DNA of 64,000 nucleotides from Bog-756 sp963769905 (GCA_963769905.1 CAVYNG010000002.1:1178001-1242000), one strand, 5' to 3'. Positions 49,915 to 59,457 are shown, numbered from the stretch's first letter. Made by a program: numbers and translations. Notes: generated by a model from the sequence alone, not told the origin.

Positions 49915-51631
49915 TCGACGCCCGGGCCGCAGGCGAGCCGGCGCCGGGGGATCCCCCGACGGGACCGGCAGCCGACCGGTCCGGGTGGTCTTTCTCGGCG
50001 GACTCGGCGAGATCGGGCGGAATTGCGCGTGTTTCGAGATCGACGGACGGATCCTCGTTCTCGACGTCGGGATCATGTTCCCCGACCCGGACATGCCCGG
50101 CGTGGACCTCGTCCTCCCCGACTTCACCTACCTGAGGGAGAACGCCTCGCGGGTCGACGGCATCATCCTCACCCACGGGCACGAGGACCACACCGGCGGG
50201 CTCGCGTACCTGCTGCGCGACTTCTCGGTCCCGATCTACGGTTCCGAGCTGACGCTCGCGCTGGCCCGCAACCGGGTGGACGAGGCGGGGCTGACCGAAC
50301 GCGCGCAGTTCGTCCCGGTCCGGGACGGCGAACGCCGCAGGATCGGACCGTGCGACGTCGAGTTCATCCCGGTCACCCACTCGGTGCCCCACGCCTTCGC
50401 CACCGCCTTCCACACCCCGCAGGGCGTGATCCTCCACTCCGGCGACTTCAAGATCGATCTCCACCCCGTCGACGATCGGAGGACCGACCTGGCGCGGATG
50501 GGCGCCCTCGCGGCCGACCAGGGGATCCGCCTCCTCCTCTCCGACTCGACCAACGCGGAGGAGCCGGGCTTCACGCCGTCGGAGTCGACGGTGGGCTCGA
50601 CACTGGAGAAGGTCTTCCTCGCCCGACCGGACCGGCGGTTGATCGTGACCTGTTTCGCAAGTCACATCCACCGCATCCAGCAGGTCGCCGATGCGGCCAT
50701 CGCGGGCGGCAGGGTCGTCGCGACCCTCGGACGTTCGATGGAGAAGAACGTGGCGCTCGCGCGCCGCCTCGGCGTACTGCACATCCCCGATGCATCGATC
50801 GTGGAGATCGAGGACATCGACGACCTCGACCCGGGGAAAGTGTGCGTGCTCTCGACCGGATCGCAGGGAGAGCCGATGTCGGCCCTGGCACGGCTCGCCT
50901 CCGGGGAGAACCGGTCGCTCCGTCTCACCGAAGGGGACGTCGTGGTGATCAGCGCGCATCCGATCCCCGGCAACGAGTGGTCGGTCGGGAGGGTGATCGA
51001 CGGCCTGCACCGGAGGGGGGTCGAGGTCATCCACTCCGGGGTGGAGGCCGTCCACGTGAGCGGCCACGCCCGCCAGGGCGAGCTCGCCATGCTCCTCTCG
51101 GTCACCCGGCCCGAGTTCTTCATCCCGGTCCACGGCGAGTACCGCCACATGGCCAACCACGTGCGGCTGGCCGCCACCATGGGCATCGGCGGCGAGCGCG
51201 CACTGCTGTGCGAGGACGGGGACGCGGTGCGGCTCGACCAGTCGGGTCTGCAGCGTGACGGGACGGTGCCCGGCGGCTACCTCTTCGTGGACGGCAGCAC
51301 TGTCGGCGACGTCGGTCACGGCGTGCTTCGCGACCGCATGGTGCTGGCCGAGGAGGGGGTGGTGATGGCGGTCGCCACCGTCGACCTGAAGCGCGAGGAG
51401 GTGGTCGGTGTCCCCCAGATCGTGACCCGCGGCTGGACCACCGACCGCGAGACCGAGGCGCTCATCGACGAGGCACGCGCGGAGGTGACCAAGGCACTGG
51501 AGCTGGCGCTGTCGGCCGGCAACAGCGACCACGAGACCCTCAACCGGGTGGCGCGCAAGGCGGTCGGCAAGCTGGTGGGCGAGCGCACCCGCCAGCGGCC
51601 CATGATCGTCCCGGTGATCGTGACGGTGTGA
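49907..51631 (+). CDS. rnj: Ribonuclease J
   Basis: About 574 residues. Metallo-beta-lactamase/beta-CASP nuclease: FLGGLGEIGRNC, the metal motif THGHEDHTGG (about residue 88), HSGDFKID, the beta-CASP region CFASHIHRIQQ and STGSQGEPMSAL. The C-terminal domain is present. RNase J has endo- and 5' exonuclease activity in mRNA turnover and rRNA maturation and works alongside PNPase, also encoded here. The only start upstream of the conserved region is TTG 49907 (GTG 49985 would cut into the first strand), overlapping dapA by eight bases. Confidence 0.93.
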   Translation: MPDRRPGRRRAGAGGSPDGTGSRPVRVVFLGGLGEIGRNCACFEIDGRILVLDVGIMFPDPDMPGVDLVLPDFTYLRENASRVDGIILTHGHEDHTGGLAYLLRDFSVPIYGSELTLALARNRVDEAGLTERAQFVPVRDGERRRIGPCDVEFIPVTHSVPHAFATAFHTPQGVILHSGDFKIDLHPVDDRRTDLARMGALAADQGIRLLLSDSTNAEEPGFTPSESTVGSTLEKVFLARPDRRLIVTCFASHIHRIQQVADAAIAGGRVVATLGRSMEKNVALARRLGVLHIPDASIVEIEDIDDLDPGKVCVLSTGSQGEPMSALARLASGENRSLRLTEGDVVVISAHPIPGNEWSVGRVIDGLHRRGVEVIHSGVEAVHVSGHARQGELAMLLSVTRPEFFIPVHGEYRHMANHVRLAATMGIGGERALLCEDGDAVRLDQSGLQRDGTVPGGYLFVDGSTVGDVGHGVLRDRMVLAEEGVVMAVATVDLKREEVVGVPQIVTRGWTTDRETEALIDEARAEVTKALELALSAGNSDHETLNRVARKAVGKLVGERTRQRPMIVPVIVTV

Positions 51632-51676
51632 CCGGCGCGTCGGGCCGGTGTCCCCCTGGGACCGATGCCCGACGGG

Positions 51677-51682
51677 TACCCT
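51677..51682 (+). promoter_or_regulatory. Candidate -10 box TACCCT for ftsK
   Basis: TACCCT lies 10 bases before GTG 51693 and 1 base before GTG 51684. If used, transcription would begin near 51689 and favour 51693 as the ftsK start. Confidence 0.35.
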
Positions 51683-51692
51683 GGTGAGCACT

Positions 51693-54170
51693 GTGACGAC
51701 CGCCACCACGCGACGGGCGCGTCGGCGCGGGACGTCGCGCTCGCGCGGACGGCCGGCGTCTCGTTCGCGACCGCGCACCGGTCGCGCAGTCCGCCCGGCG
51801 CAACGCCGCCGTCGCGATCGGCGACAAGGACCACGACCGTTCGGCTCGATGGGCGCCGTCGTCGCCGGGCACGCCACCGACCTCTGGGGAGTGGCGGCGG
51901 TCACCCTTGGGATCCTGGCCGCGCTCGCCTTCTACGCGGGATCCCTCGGACCGGCCGGGCGGGACACCCGCCACGCGATCGGCGACCTCCTGGGCTGGGG
52001 CCGTTTCTTGGTGCCGCTCGCGCTGGTCGCGGTCGGTGTGCGACTGCTGATGGGGCGAGCCGAGGAGCGCGACGAGGGGGAAGTGGCTCGCGACCCGGCA
52101 CGGGTGGTCGTCGGTGCAACCCTCACCTTGCTCGCGGTGACCGGCCTCGCCGCGCTCGCCGGCGGTTCACCTCCTCTGCGGGCACCGGAGTCCGCGCTCG
52201 CCGGCGCGGGCGGATGGGTGGGCGCGGGCATCGGGAATCCGCTCGGCGCCGGCCTCGGTGGATTCGGGGCGGCGACCGTGCTGGTCGCCGTGGTGGTCGT
52301 GGCGCTCGTCCTGTTCACCGGCGTCTCGGTGCGGACCGCGGCCGGTGGTGTGGCCGGAGCCGCACGCTGGGCGGCGACGGTGGCATCAGGCGGCCCCGGT
52401 CGGAGGGGCGACCAGGGTGTCGGCGAGGACGACGAGCCGACCGACCCGTTCGGACGGGCGGTCGCCGGCCGGGGCGGCGCCGAGGAACCCTTCGAGGAGC
52501 CCGAGGAGGAGATCTCGGGCCCCGGCGGATCGGACCAGCTGGATGGGTCGATCGACGAAAAGGTTGACAGCGACAAACTTGTCGCGGAGGACCCCGGCGC
52601 GGAGGACCACGGCCAGGGGGCCGAGGTCGCTGAGGGCCCCGGCTCGACAGCCCCGCTCGAGATGCGCCTCGGGCCTGCGCTCGGCGAGTGGCGCCTGCCG
52701 CCGGCGGACGTGCTGAAGCGGGCGAAGCCGCAGGCGGTCGACGAACACGAGGTCGACGAGGCGGGCGCCGCCCTCGTCGCCGCGCTCGACGCGCACGGCG
52801 TGACCACACGCCTGGTCGGGCGCACCGTCGGCCCCTCGGTCACCCGCTACGAGCTCGAGCTCGGGGCCGGGGTGAAGGTGTCGCGGGTCACCTCGTTGTC
52901 GAAGGACATCGCCTACGCCATGGCCTCCCCGGACGTGCGCATCCTCGCCCCCATCCCGGGGAAGTCGGCGATCGGGGTGGAGGTCCCCAACCGGCACCGA
53001 CAGCTGGTCGCCCTCGGGGACGTGCTCGCCTCCCCCGAGGCCAAGCGGGCGGTCCACCCTCTCGAGGTGCCCCTCGGGCGCGACATCGCGGGGCGCCCCG
53101 CGATGGTCAACCTTGCCGAGATGCCCCACATGCTGGTCTCGGGTGCGACGGGCTCGGGGAAGTCGTCCTGTATCAATTCGGTGCTGACCTCGATCCTCGC
53201 CCGCGCCACCCCCGACCAGATCCGGCTCATCCTGGTGGATCCGAAGCGGGTCGAGCTCGGGCAGTACAACGACCTGCCGCACCTGCTCACCCAGGTGGTC
53301 GTCGACCCGAAGAAGGCGGCCAACGCGCTGAGCTGGGCGGTGACCGAGATGGAGCGCCGCTACGACCTGCTGGCCGAGGTCGGGATGCGGGACATCACCG
53401 GCTACAACACCGGCGTCGACAACGGCGACCTCGCAGAGCTCGAAGAGGCCTACCGCTACCGGACCGCCGGCACCGACGAGGCCCTCGACGACGACTCGAC
53501 GCGCTACCAGCGTCTGCCGTTCATCCTGATCGTCGTCGACGAGCTGAACGACCTGATGATGGTGGCCGCGCGTGACGTCGAGGACTCGGTGTGCCGTCTC
53601 GCGCAGATGGCCCGCGCGGTCGGGATCCATCTGGTGCTCGCCACCCAACGCCCCTCGGTCGACGTGATCACCGGGGTGATCAAGGCAAACATCCCTTCGC
53701 GTCTGGCCTTCTCGGTCTCGTCGCTCGCGGACAGCCGGGTGATCCTCGACCAGCCGGGAGCGGAGCGTCTGATCGGGATGGGGGACATGCTCCTCTTGTC
53801 GGCCTCGTCGTCCAACCCGCAACGCCTTCAGGGACCGTGGGTCAGCGAGGAGGAGATCCGGGCAGTCGCCGCACACTGGAAGCGTCAGCGACCGATGGAG
53901 ATCGTGGCCGGCATCGACGAGGTGGTGGGCGGTGGCGCACCGACCGGCGGCGGCGACGACGGCGACGACGAACTCCTCCAACAGGCGATGGAGCTCGTCG
54001 TCCGCTCCCAGCTGGGGTCGACGTCGATGTTGCAACGCCGCCTACGTGTCGGCTTTGCACGCGCCGGCCGGCTCATGGACCTGATGGAACGTCGCGGAGT
54101 GGTGGGTCCGTCCGAAGGCTCGAAGGCGCGCGCCGTCCTCATGACGGCCGAGGAGCTGGACGCCCGCTGA
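51693..54170 (+). CDS. ftsK: DNA translocase FtsK/SpoIIIE
   Basis: An 825-residue DNA pump. An Arg-rich N-terminus (about 50 residues) precedes four membrane segments (to about residue 220), then an acidic/Gly linker, then the motor: Walker A GATGSGKS (about 484), Walker B ILIVVDELNDLMM, and the helicase region LATQRPSVDVITGVIKANIP. The gamma winged-helix domain at the end (RRLRVGFARAGRLMDLMERR) reads KOPS-like polarity sequences. It moves chromosome DNA through the division septum. GTG 51693 and GTG 51684 are both possible starts. Confidence 0.95.
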   Translation: MTTATTRRARRRGTSRSRGRPASRSRPRTGRAVRPAQRRRRDRRQGPRPFGSMGAVVAGHATDLWGVAAVTLGILAALAFYAGSLGPAGRDTRHAIGDLLGWGRFLVPLALVAVGVRLLMGRAEERDEGEVARDPARVVVGATLTLLAVTGLAALAGGSPPLRAPESALAGAGGWVGAGIGNPLGAGLGGFGAATVLVAVVVVALVLFTGVSVRTAAGGVAGAARWAATVASGGPGRRGDQGVGEDDEPTDPFGRAVAGRGGAEEPFEEPEEEISGPGGSDQLDGSIDEKVDSDKLVAEDPGAEDHGQGAEVAEGPGSTAPLEMRLGPALGEWRLPPADVLKRAKPQAVDEHEVDEAGAALVAALDAHGVTTRLVGRTVGPSVTRYELELGAGVKVSRVTSLSKDIAYAMASPDVRILAPIPGKSAIGVEVPNRHRQLVALGDVLASPEAKRAVHPLEVPLGRDIAGRPAMVNLAEMPHMLVSGATGSGKSSCINSVLTSILARATPDQIRLILVDPKRVELGQYNDLPHLLTQVVVDPKKAANALSWAVTEMERRYDLLAEVGMRDITGYNTGVDNGDLAELEEAYRYRTAGTDEALDDDSTRYQRLPFILIVVDELNDLMMVAARDVEDSVCRLAQMARAVGIHLVLATQRPSVDVITGVIKANIPSRLAFSVSSLADSRVILDQPGAERLIGMGDMLLLSASSSNPQRLQGPWVSEEEIRAVAAHWKRQRPMEIVAGIDEVVGGGAPTGGGDDGDDELLQQAMELVVRSQLGSTSMLQRRLRVGFARAGRLMDLMERRGVVGPSEGSKARAVLMTAEELDAR

Positions 54171-54174
54171 GCAC

Positions 54175-55599
54175 GTGAGCACCACGGAGCACAGGGGCAG
54201 CGCGCCGCCGGCGCAGGGGTCGGGTGTGGAGCTCGCACCCCGTCCCGTGCACAGCCGCGGACGCCGCGTGCTCGTCGTGACCGGGATCGGGCTGGTGGTG
54301 GTGGCGGTGGTCGCCGCCGCCGCCGTCGCCGCCGAGCGCATCAACCAGCCCCTCGGTGCGACGACCCTCCATGCCGGACTCGCTCCCTCCTCGGTGGTGG
54401 TCGGCGAGCCGTCTGCGCTGCCGTGGCCGGCGACCGGGCAGGGCGCGATCGCGGTCCCGGCGATCGGTCACACCGACCAGTCCGGGCCCGAGCAGCCGGT
54501 GCCGATCGCCTCGTTGACCAAGCTGGCGACCGCGGTGGTCGTCCTGCACGACCATCCGATCGCACCGGGGGCCGACGGACCACCGATCACCGTCACAGCG
54601 GCCGATGCGGCGGAGTACGAGGTCGAGTTGCACCTCGACGAGTCCACCCTCGAGATCCAGGCGGGCGAGGTGCTGACCGAGCGCCAGATGCTCGAGGCGC
54701 TCCTCGTCGTGTCGTCGAACGACATCGCCTACAGCCTGGCCGTCTGGGACGCGGGGACCGAGAGCGCCTTCGTCGTGAAGATGAACGCGCTCGCCGCATC
54801 ACTCGGCGCGACCTCGAGCCACTTCGTGGACGCGAGTGGCTACGACCCCGCCTCTCGGTCGACCGCTGCGGACTGCCTGCGGATCGCCGCCGAGGGCATG
54901 CGCGACCCGACGTTCGCCGCGGTGGTGGCGATGCCCTCGGTCACCCTCCCGTTGGTCGGCACGGTGCACAACGTCGTCTCGGAGGTGGGGAACGACGGCG
55001 TCGTGGGTATCAAGTCGGGTTACACCTCGCAGGCAGGAGGCTGCCTCGTGCTGGCGGGTGTCCGCACGGTCGACGGGAGGCCGGTGACCGTCCTCATCGC
55101 CGTGCTCGGACAGCCGGTGCCGCCGCCGGTCCCCACTTCGACGACCACCTCGACGTCGACCACCGCGCCACCCCCTGCCACCGCGCCATCCGGGCCGACC
55201 ACCACGACGACACTCCCTCCGGGCGAGTTCACCGTGCCCGACCCCTTCCGCTACACGAGGCCGGTGGCCGATGCCCTGCTCGCCGCGACCGCGGCCGGCG
55301 TGGTGCCGGTCACCGTGTCGAACGCCGGGGCCGCGGTCGGCTCGGCCAGCACCTCGTGGGGAGGCCGGACCTACCGGGTGCCGGTGGTCACCGCGCACAC
55401 TGCGTGGCTCTTCGGCTGGCCGGGCCAGCAAGTGGACTCCGCCACCGAGCTCCGACCGGTCGCGCCGGGCAGTCAGAAGGGGAGCACCGTCGGCTCGGCG
55501 CTCTTCGCGCTCGGGACCCAGATCCAGGTGGTCCCGCTCGACCTCGCGACCACCGTGCCGGAGCCCTCGCTCTGGTGGCGCCTCGTCCATCGGGTCTGA
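54175..55599 (+). CDS. D-alanyl-D-alanine carboxypeptidase (DacA-like PBP) with Thr/Pro linker
   Basis: A 474-residue membrane-anchored penicillin-binding protein. The N-terminal helix VLVVTGIGLVVVAVVAAAAV is an anchor or uncleaved signal. Active-site motifs are SLTK (about 113-116), SSND and KSG (about 280). It trims the terminal D-Ala from peptidoglycan stem peptides outside the membrane. A 30-residue Thr/Ser/Pro linker (TSTTTSTSTTAPPP) leads to a C-terminal beta-rich domain of about 110 residues. The GTG comes four bases after the ftsK stop, so a septum-linked operon is likely. Confidence 0.88.
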   Translation: MSTTEHRGSAPPAQGSGVELAPRPVHSRGRRVLVVTGIGLVVVAVVAAAAVAAERINQPLGATTLHAGLAPSSVVVGEPSALPWPATGQGAIAVPAIGHTDQSGPEQPVPIASLTKLATAVVVLHDHPIAPGADGPPITVTAADAAEYEVELHLDESTLEIQAGEVLTERQMLEALLVVSSNDIAYSLAVWDAGTESAFVVKMNALAASLGATSSHFVDASGYDPASRSTAADCLRIAAEGMRDPTFAAVVAMPSVTLPLVGTVHNVVSEVGNDGVVGIKSGYTSQAGGCLVLAGVRTVDGRPVTVLIAVLGQPVPPPVPTSTTTSTSTTAPPPATAPSGPTTTTTLPPGEFTVPDPFRYTRPVADALLAATAAGVVPVTVSNAGAAVGSASTSWGGRTYRVPVVTAHTAWLFGWPGQQVDSATELRPVAPGSQKGSTVGSALFALGTQIQVVPLDLATTVPEPSLWWRLVHRV

Positions 55600-55662
55600 A
55601 CGAGACCCTCGGATCCGAGCGCCTTTCGGCGCGCGGTCACGCCCCCTGGTGCCGCTCACGAG

Positions 55663-55668
55663 TACCGT
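55663..55668 (+). promoter_or_regulatory. -10 box TACCGT of a leaderless thrB transcript
   Basis: TACCGT ends 6 bases before the GTG at 55675, the start of the homoserine kinase gene. Confidence 0.45.
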
Positions 55669-55674
55669 GTCGGT

Positions 55675-56565
55675 GTGCGTGCACGGGCACCGGCCTCGGC
55701 GGCGAATCTCGGGCCCGGCTTCGACACGCTCGCCATCGCGCTCGACCGTCACGTCGAGGTCGAGGTGGAGCCGGCCGCCCGCCTGGTAGTCCGCTCGGAG
55801 GGCGAGGGAGCCGGGCTCTCCGACGATCCCTCCCATCTCGCGGCGAGGGTCGCGATCGACGTGGCCGGTACCGATCGTCTGGCGATCACCGTGCGATCGC
55901 AGATCCCGATCGGGCGGGGGCTCGGATCATCCGCGGCCCTGGCGGTTGCCGCGGCGGCCGCGGCAGGAGCCCGCGACCCGTTGGCGGTGGGTGCCGCGGT
56001 CGACGGTCACCCCGACAACGCAGCGGCCTCCGTGGTCGGCGGGCTGGTCGCGGCGGCCCGGATCCGGGGCGGCGTCCACGCGGTCCGGCTCCAGCTCGAC
56101 GTGTCCCTCGGCTTCGTCGTCATCGTCCCCGACGTGACGCTCTCGACGGCCCGGGCCCGCCAGGTGCTACCGGTCGAGGTGAGTCGTGAGAACGCTGCGT
56201 TCAACCTGTCGCGGCTCGCCTTGCTCATCGCCGGGCTCGCCGACGGCCGGGTCCTCGTCGCAGAGGCGACCGAGGACCGTCTCCACCAGGACTACCGGAG
56301 CCCGCTCTTCCCGGCCGCGCCGAAGCTGATGGCCGCGCTCACCGCGGGCGGAGCCCTCGCCGCGTGCTGGTCGGGTGCGGGCCCCTCGTTGCTCGGCATC
56401 TGTCGCGGCGTCGACGCGCCACAGGTGCAGTCCGCAGCCGAGACGGCACTCGCCGAAGCCGAGCTCCCGGGCGAGGTCCTCGTCCTCCACCCGGATCTGC
56501 ACGGATTGATCGTGGACGACGCGACGGTCGGTCTCTACGACTTCGACACCGACCGTTTGGCCTGA
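55675..56565 (+). CDS. thrB: Homoserine kinase
   Basis: A 296-residue GHMP kinase. The N-terminal ASAANLGPGFDTL and the ATP loop PIGRGLGSSAA are diagnostic of ThrB; HPDNAAASVVGG and the C-terminal GAGPSLLGI complete the GHMP motifs. It phosphorylates homoserine on the threonine branch of the aspartate pathway. hom and thrC, usual neighbours, are not adjacent. The position among dap genes groups aspartate-family synthesis. Confidence 0.92.
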   Translation: MRARAPASAANLGPGFDTLAIALDRHVEVEVEPAARLVVRSEGEGAGLSDDPSHLAARVAIDVAGTDRLAITVRSQIPIGRGLGSSAALAVAAAAAAGARDPLAVGAAVDGHPDNAAASVVGGLVAAARIRGGVHAVRLQLDVSLGFVVIVPDVTLSTARARQVLPVEVSRENAAFNLSRLALLIAGLADGRVLVAEATEDRLHQDYRSPLFPAAPKLMAALTAGGALAACWSGAGPSLLGICRGVDAPQVQSAAETALAEAELPGEVLVLHPDLHGLIVDDATVGLYDFDTDRLA

Positions 56566-56569
56566 GCCG

Positions 56570-56920
56570 GTGGCGACCCGTCCGTCGAGGGAGCTTCGCG
56601 CCGTGGACAACCCCCACCCGGGCCGCGACTACGAGGTGGTGTGCGAGACCCCCGAGTTCACCTGCCTGTGCCCGCTCACCGGTCAGCCCGACTTCGCGAC
56701 GGTTCGGATCGCGTACGTGCCCGACCGTTCGATCGTCGAGCTCAAGTCGCTCAAGCTCTACCTGTGGAGCTATCGGGACGAGTGCGGCTTCCACGAGGAC
56801 ATGGCCAATCGCATCCTCGACGATCTGGTCGCTGCCGTCGCGCCGCGCCGGATGACGGTCACCACCGACTGGTTGGTCCGGGGTGGGATCCACACCGTCG
56901 TCGAGGCGAAACATCCCTGA
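56570..56920 (+). CDS. queF: NADPH-dependent 7-cyano-7-deazaguanine reductase (unimodular QueF)
   Basis: A 116-residue T-fold enzyme. The catalytic Cys lies in EFTCLCPLTGQPDF and the QueF motif is ELKSLKLYLWSYRDE, followed by the FHE residues that bind the base. It reduces preQ0 to preQ1 in queuosine synthesis. The short length fits the unimodular class. It starts with GTG four bases after thrB and sits just before miaB-miaA, so three tRNA anticodon-loop modification genes are together. Other queuosine genes are not in the window. Confidence 0.93.
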   Translation: MATRPSRELRAVDNPHPGRDYEVVCETPEFTCLCPLTGQPDFATVRIAYVPDRSIVELKSLKLYLWSYRDECGFHEDMANRILDDLVAAVAPRRMTVTTDWLVRGGIHTVVEAKHP

Positions 56921-56953
56921 TCCCCTCCGGACCGGGTCCCGGCGGACTGGTCG

Positions 56954-56959
56954 TATTGT
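56954..56959 (+). promoter_or_regulatory. -10 box TATTGT of a leaderless miaB transcript
   Basis: TATTGT ends 6 bases before the ATG at 56966, in the 45-base gap after queF. This is the most AT-rich of the leaderless boxes. Confidence 0.5.
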
Positions 56960-56965
56960 GTTGCG

Positions 56966-58426
56966 ATGACCGGGCTGCCACGTACCGACGCGGGCAACGA
57001 GGAGATGGCGTCCTCCGACGCGACGCGGGCGGGCCGGCGCTTCTACGTGAAGACCTTCGGCTGCCAGATGAACGTGCACGACTCGGAGCGGCTCGCGGGC
57101 GTGCTGGTCGCGGCCGGGATGCAACCGTCGACCGACCTCGAGAGCGCGGACGTGGTGGTCCTCAACACCTGCTGCATCCGTGAGAACGCGGACAACCGCT
57201 TCTACGGCCACCTCGGAAACCTGAAGGTCCTCCGCGAACAACGTCCGCATCTCCAGATCGCCGTGGGGGGCTGTCTGGCACAGATGGAAGGCGAGCGCCT
57301 GCTCGAGCACGCCCCCCATGTCGACGTGGTCTTCGGCACCCACAACCTTGCCCGCGCCCCGGAGTTGCTGGCGCGGGCCGCCGTGTCCGGGCCGGTGGTC
57401 GAGGTGTCCGACGCCCCGGAGCGATCGGACCCCTGGTCGGCCGAGCAGCAGCAGGTCGCGTTCGGTGCGGTCCGCGACCTTCCGCACGCGGCGTGGGTCA
57501 CCATCCAGACCGGCTGCGACAACTCCTGCGCCTTCTGCATCGTGCCTTCCGTCCGCGGGCCCGAGGTGTCGCGCCCGATGGCGGACCTCGTGGCCGAGGT
57601 CACCGCGCTCGTCCGGCGCGGGGTGAGCGAGGTCACCCTCCTCGGCCAGAACGTCAACTCCTACGGTCGGGATCTCACCCGACGGCGCCCGCTCTTCGCC
57701 GACCTGTTGCGCGCGATCGGCGCCATCGAGGGCATCCGGAGGGTGCGGTTCACCAGTCCGCACCCGAAGGACCTCCGGCCCGAGACGATCGCCGCGATGG
57801 CCGAGACCGAGGCCGTCTGCAACCACCTGCATCTTCCCTTGCAGTCCGGCAGCGACCGGGTGCTCGCGGCGATGCGGCGGGGCTACACATCCGAGCGGTA
57901 TCTCCGGCGCCTGGCCGATGCACGGGCGGCGATCCCCGATCTGGCGGTGACCACCGACGTGATCGTCGGCTTTCCCGGTGAGGACGAGGACGACTTCGAG
58001 CGGACGCTGGAGGTGGTCGCAGACGCCGGCTACGACAGCGCCTACACGTTCGTGTTCTCGCCGCGGCCCGGGACGCGCGCCGCCGCGATGGCCGACCGCT
58101 TCGTTCCCGCAGCAGTCGTGGCCGAGCGGTTCGAACGGTTGCGCTCGGTCGTCGAGCGCGCCGCGGTGCGCCGCCACCGGGACCGTGTCGGCCGTGTCGA
58201 GGAGGTCGTGGTCGACGGGGCTTCCAAGCGTGACCCGGCCATGTCCTCGGGCCGGACGACGCAGAACAAGCTGGTCCATTTCCCCGACGCCGCTCCTCCG
58301 GTCGCCGTCGGCTCGTTCGCACGCGTGGCGGTGAAGGGGAGCGGTTCGCACCATCTCCTCGGGGAGCTCGTCGAGGTGACCGCGCGTCCGGCGCACCGGC
58401 TCCGCATCCCGGTCTCCGCCGGTTGA
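56966..58426 (+). CDS. miaB: tRNA-2-methylthio-N6-isopentenyladenosine synthase
   Basis: A 486-residue radical-SAM methylthiotransferase. The N-terminal UPF0004 domain has the auxiliary-cluster Cys residues (KTFGCQMNVHDS, LNTCCIREN, VGGCLAQ). The radical-SAM motif is CDNSCAFC (C184, C188, C191). A C-terminal TRAM domain follows (SGRTTQNKLVHF). It adds a 2-methylthio group to i6A37 made by MiaA, whose gene follows after eight bases. The first 20 residues are variable, so a later ATG (57006) is also possible. Confidence 0.95.
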   Translation: MTGLPRTDAGNEEMASSDATRAGRRFYVKTFGCQMNVHDSERLAGVLVAAGMQPSTDLESADVVVLNTCCIRENADNRFYGHLGNLKVLREQRPHLQIAVGGCLAQMEGERLLEHAPHVDVVFGTHNLARAPELLARAAVSGPVVEVSDAPERSDPWSAEQQQVAFGAVRDLPHAAWVTIQTGCDNSCAFCIVPSVRGPEVSRPMADLVAEVTALVRRGVSEVTLLGQNVNSYGRDLTRRRPLFADLLRAIGAIEGIRRVRFTSPHPKDLRPETIAAMAETEAVCNHLHLPLQSGSDRVLAAMRRGYTSERYLRRLADARAAIPDLAVTTDVIVGFPGEDEDDFERTLEVVADAGYDSAYTFVFSPRPGTRAAAMADRFVPAAVVAERFERLRSVVERAAVRRHRDRVGRVEEVVVDGASKRDPAMSSGRTTQNKLVHFPDAAPPVAVGSFARVAVKGSGSHHLLGELVEVTARPAHRLRIPVSAG

Positions 58427-58433
58427 TCCGGCC

Positions 58434-59447
58434 GTGACCAACCGGGGCGCTCCACCGGCGGTGGCGCTGGTCGGCCCCACCGCCACCGGGAAGTCGGAGC
58501 TCGCGGTCGCGCTCGCCGAAGCGTCTGCCCGGTCGGTTGGGACGGACGGTCTCCGCGAGACCCACGGGATCGAACTCGTCTCGGTCGACTCGATGGCGGT
58601 CTACCGCGGGATGGACATCGGGACGGCAAAGCCCACTGCGGCGGTGCGGGCGCGGGTCCGCGTCCACCTGGTGGACTTGGTCGACCCCTCGGAGGAATTC
58701 ACGGTGCGCGACTTTCAGCTCGCCGCCCGCGAGGTCCTGGCCGGCATCCGGGCGCGAGGCGCGGCGGCGCTCCTCGTCGGCGGGACCGGGCTCTACCTCC
58801 GCTCGATCACCGACGACCTCCACTTCCCCGGCCGCTTCCCGGAGTGCTCGGCGGTCCTCGAGAGAGAGATCGACGCAGGCGGACCGGCGGGGAGCAGCGG
58901 CGAGCGGGCCGTCCTGGCCCGGCTGCACGACCGGTTGTCGGAGGTCGACCCGGTCGGTGCGGCCCGGATCGCGCCGACCAATCGCCGCCGGCTGGTCCGG
59001 GCGCTCGAGGTCTCGATCGGCTCGGGGCGCCCCTTCTCCTCGTTCGGCCCCGGCCTCGAGCGCTATCCGCCGACGGCGGTCGTGCTGCTCGGACTCGACC
59101 GCGAGCCTGCCGTTCTCGACGAGCGGATCGCGATGCGCTTCGAGCGCCTGATGGATGCCGGCCTGCTCGAAGAGGTCCGCCGCCTGGCGCGCGCACCGGT
59201 GGGTCTCTCGCGGACGGCGCGCCAGGCGCTCGGCTACCGCGAGCTCCTCTCTCACCTGGAAGAAGGCGTGCCGCTCGAGACCGCGGTCGCCGAGGCCGTG
59301 CGGCGCACCCGCGCGTTCGCACGGCGCCAGCGGTCGTGGTTCCGGCGTGATCCCCGTATCGTGTGGGTGGACCCTGACGACGATCTGCTTCGTGTGGTCG
59401 CGGCGCGGCTCGACGCCGCCCCGATCACCGCCGGGGTGGGAGACTGA
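58434..59447 (+). CDS. miaA: tRNA dimethylallyltransferase
   Basis: A 337-residue MiaA. The P-loop GPTATGKSELAVALA, VSVDSMAVYRGMDIGTAKP and GGTGLYLRSI are conserved; the C-terminal RRQRSWFRRDPRIVW region is family-typical. It transfers a dimethylallyl group to A37 of tRNAs reading UNN codons. An insertion after the P-loop (SARSVGTDGLRETHG) is slightly longer than usual. Starts with GTG, eight bases after miaB. Confidence 0.95.
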   Translation: MTNRGAPPAVALVGPTATGKSELAVALAEASARSVGTDGLRETHGIELVSVDSMAVYRGMDIGTAKPTAAVRARVRVHLVDLVDPSEEFTVRDFQLAAREVLAGIRARGAAALLVGGTGLYLRSITDDLHFPGRFPECSAVLEREIDAGGPAGSSGERAVLARLHDRLSEVDPVGAARIAPTNRRRLVRALEVSIGSGRPFSSFGPGLERYPPTAVVLLGLDREPAVLDERIAMRFERLMDAGLLEEVRRLARAPVGLSRTARQALGYRELLSHLEEGVPLETAVAEAVRRTRAFARRQRSWFRRDPRIVWVDPDDDLLRVVAARLDAAPITAGVGD

Positions 59448-59457
59448 CGCGACGACG

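Noticed and set aside
55131..55225. A tandem repeat or phase-variable tract in the DD-carboxypeptidase gene.
   Set aside because: The Thr/Ser/Pro run is coded by mixed codons with no perfect short-unit iteration, so it is a normal linker rather than a slippage tract.
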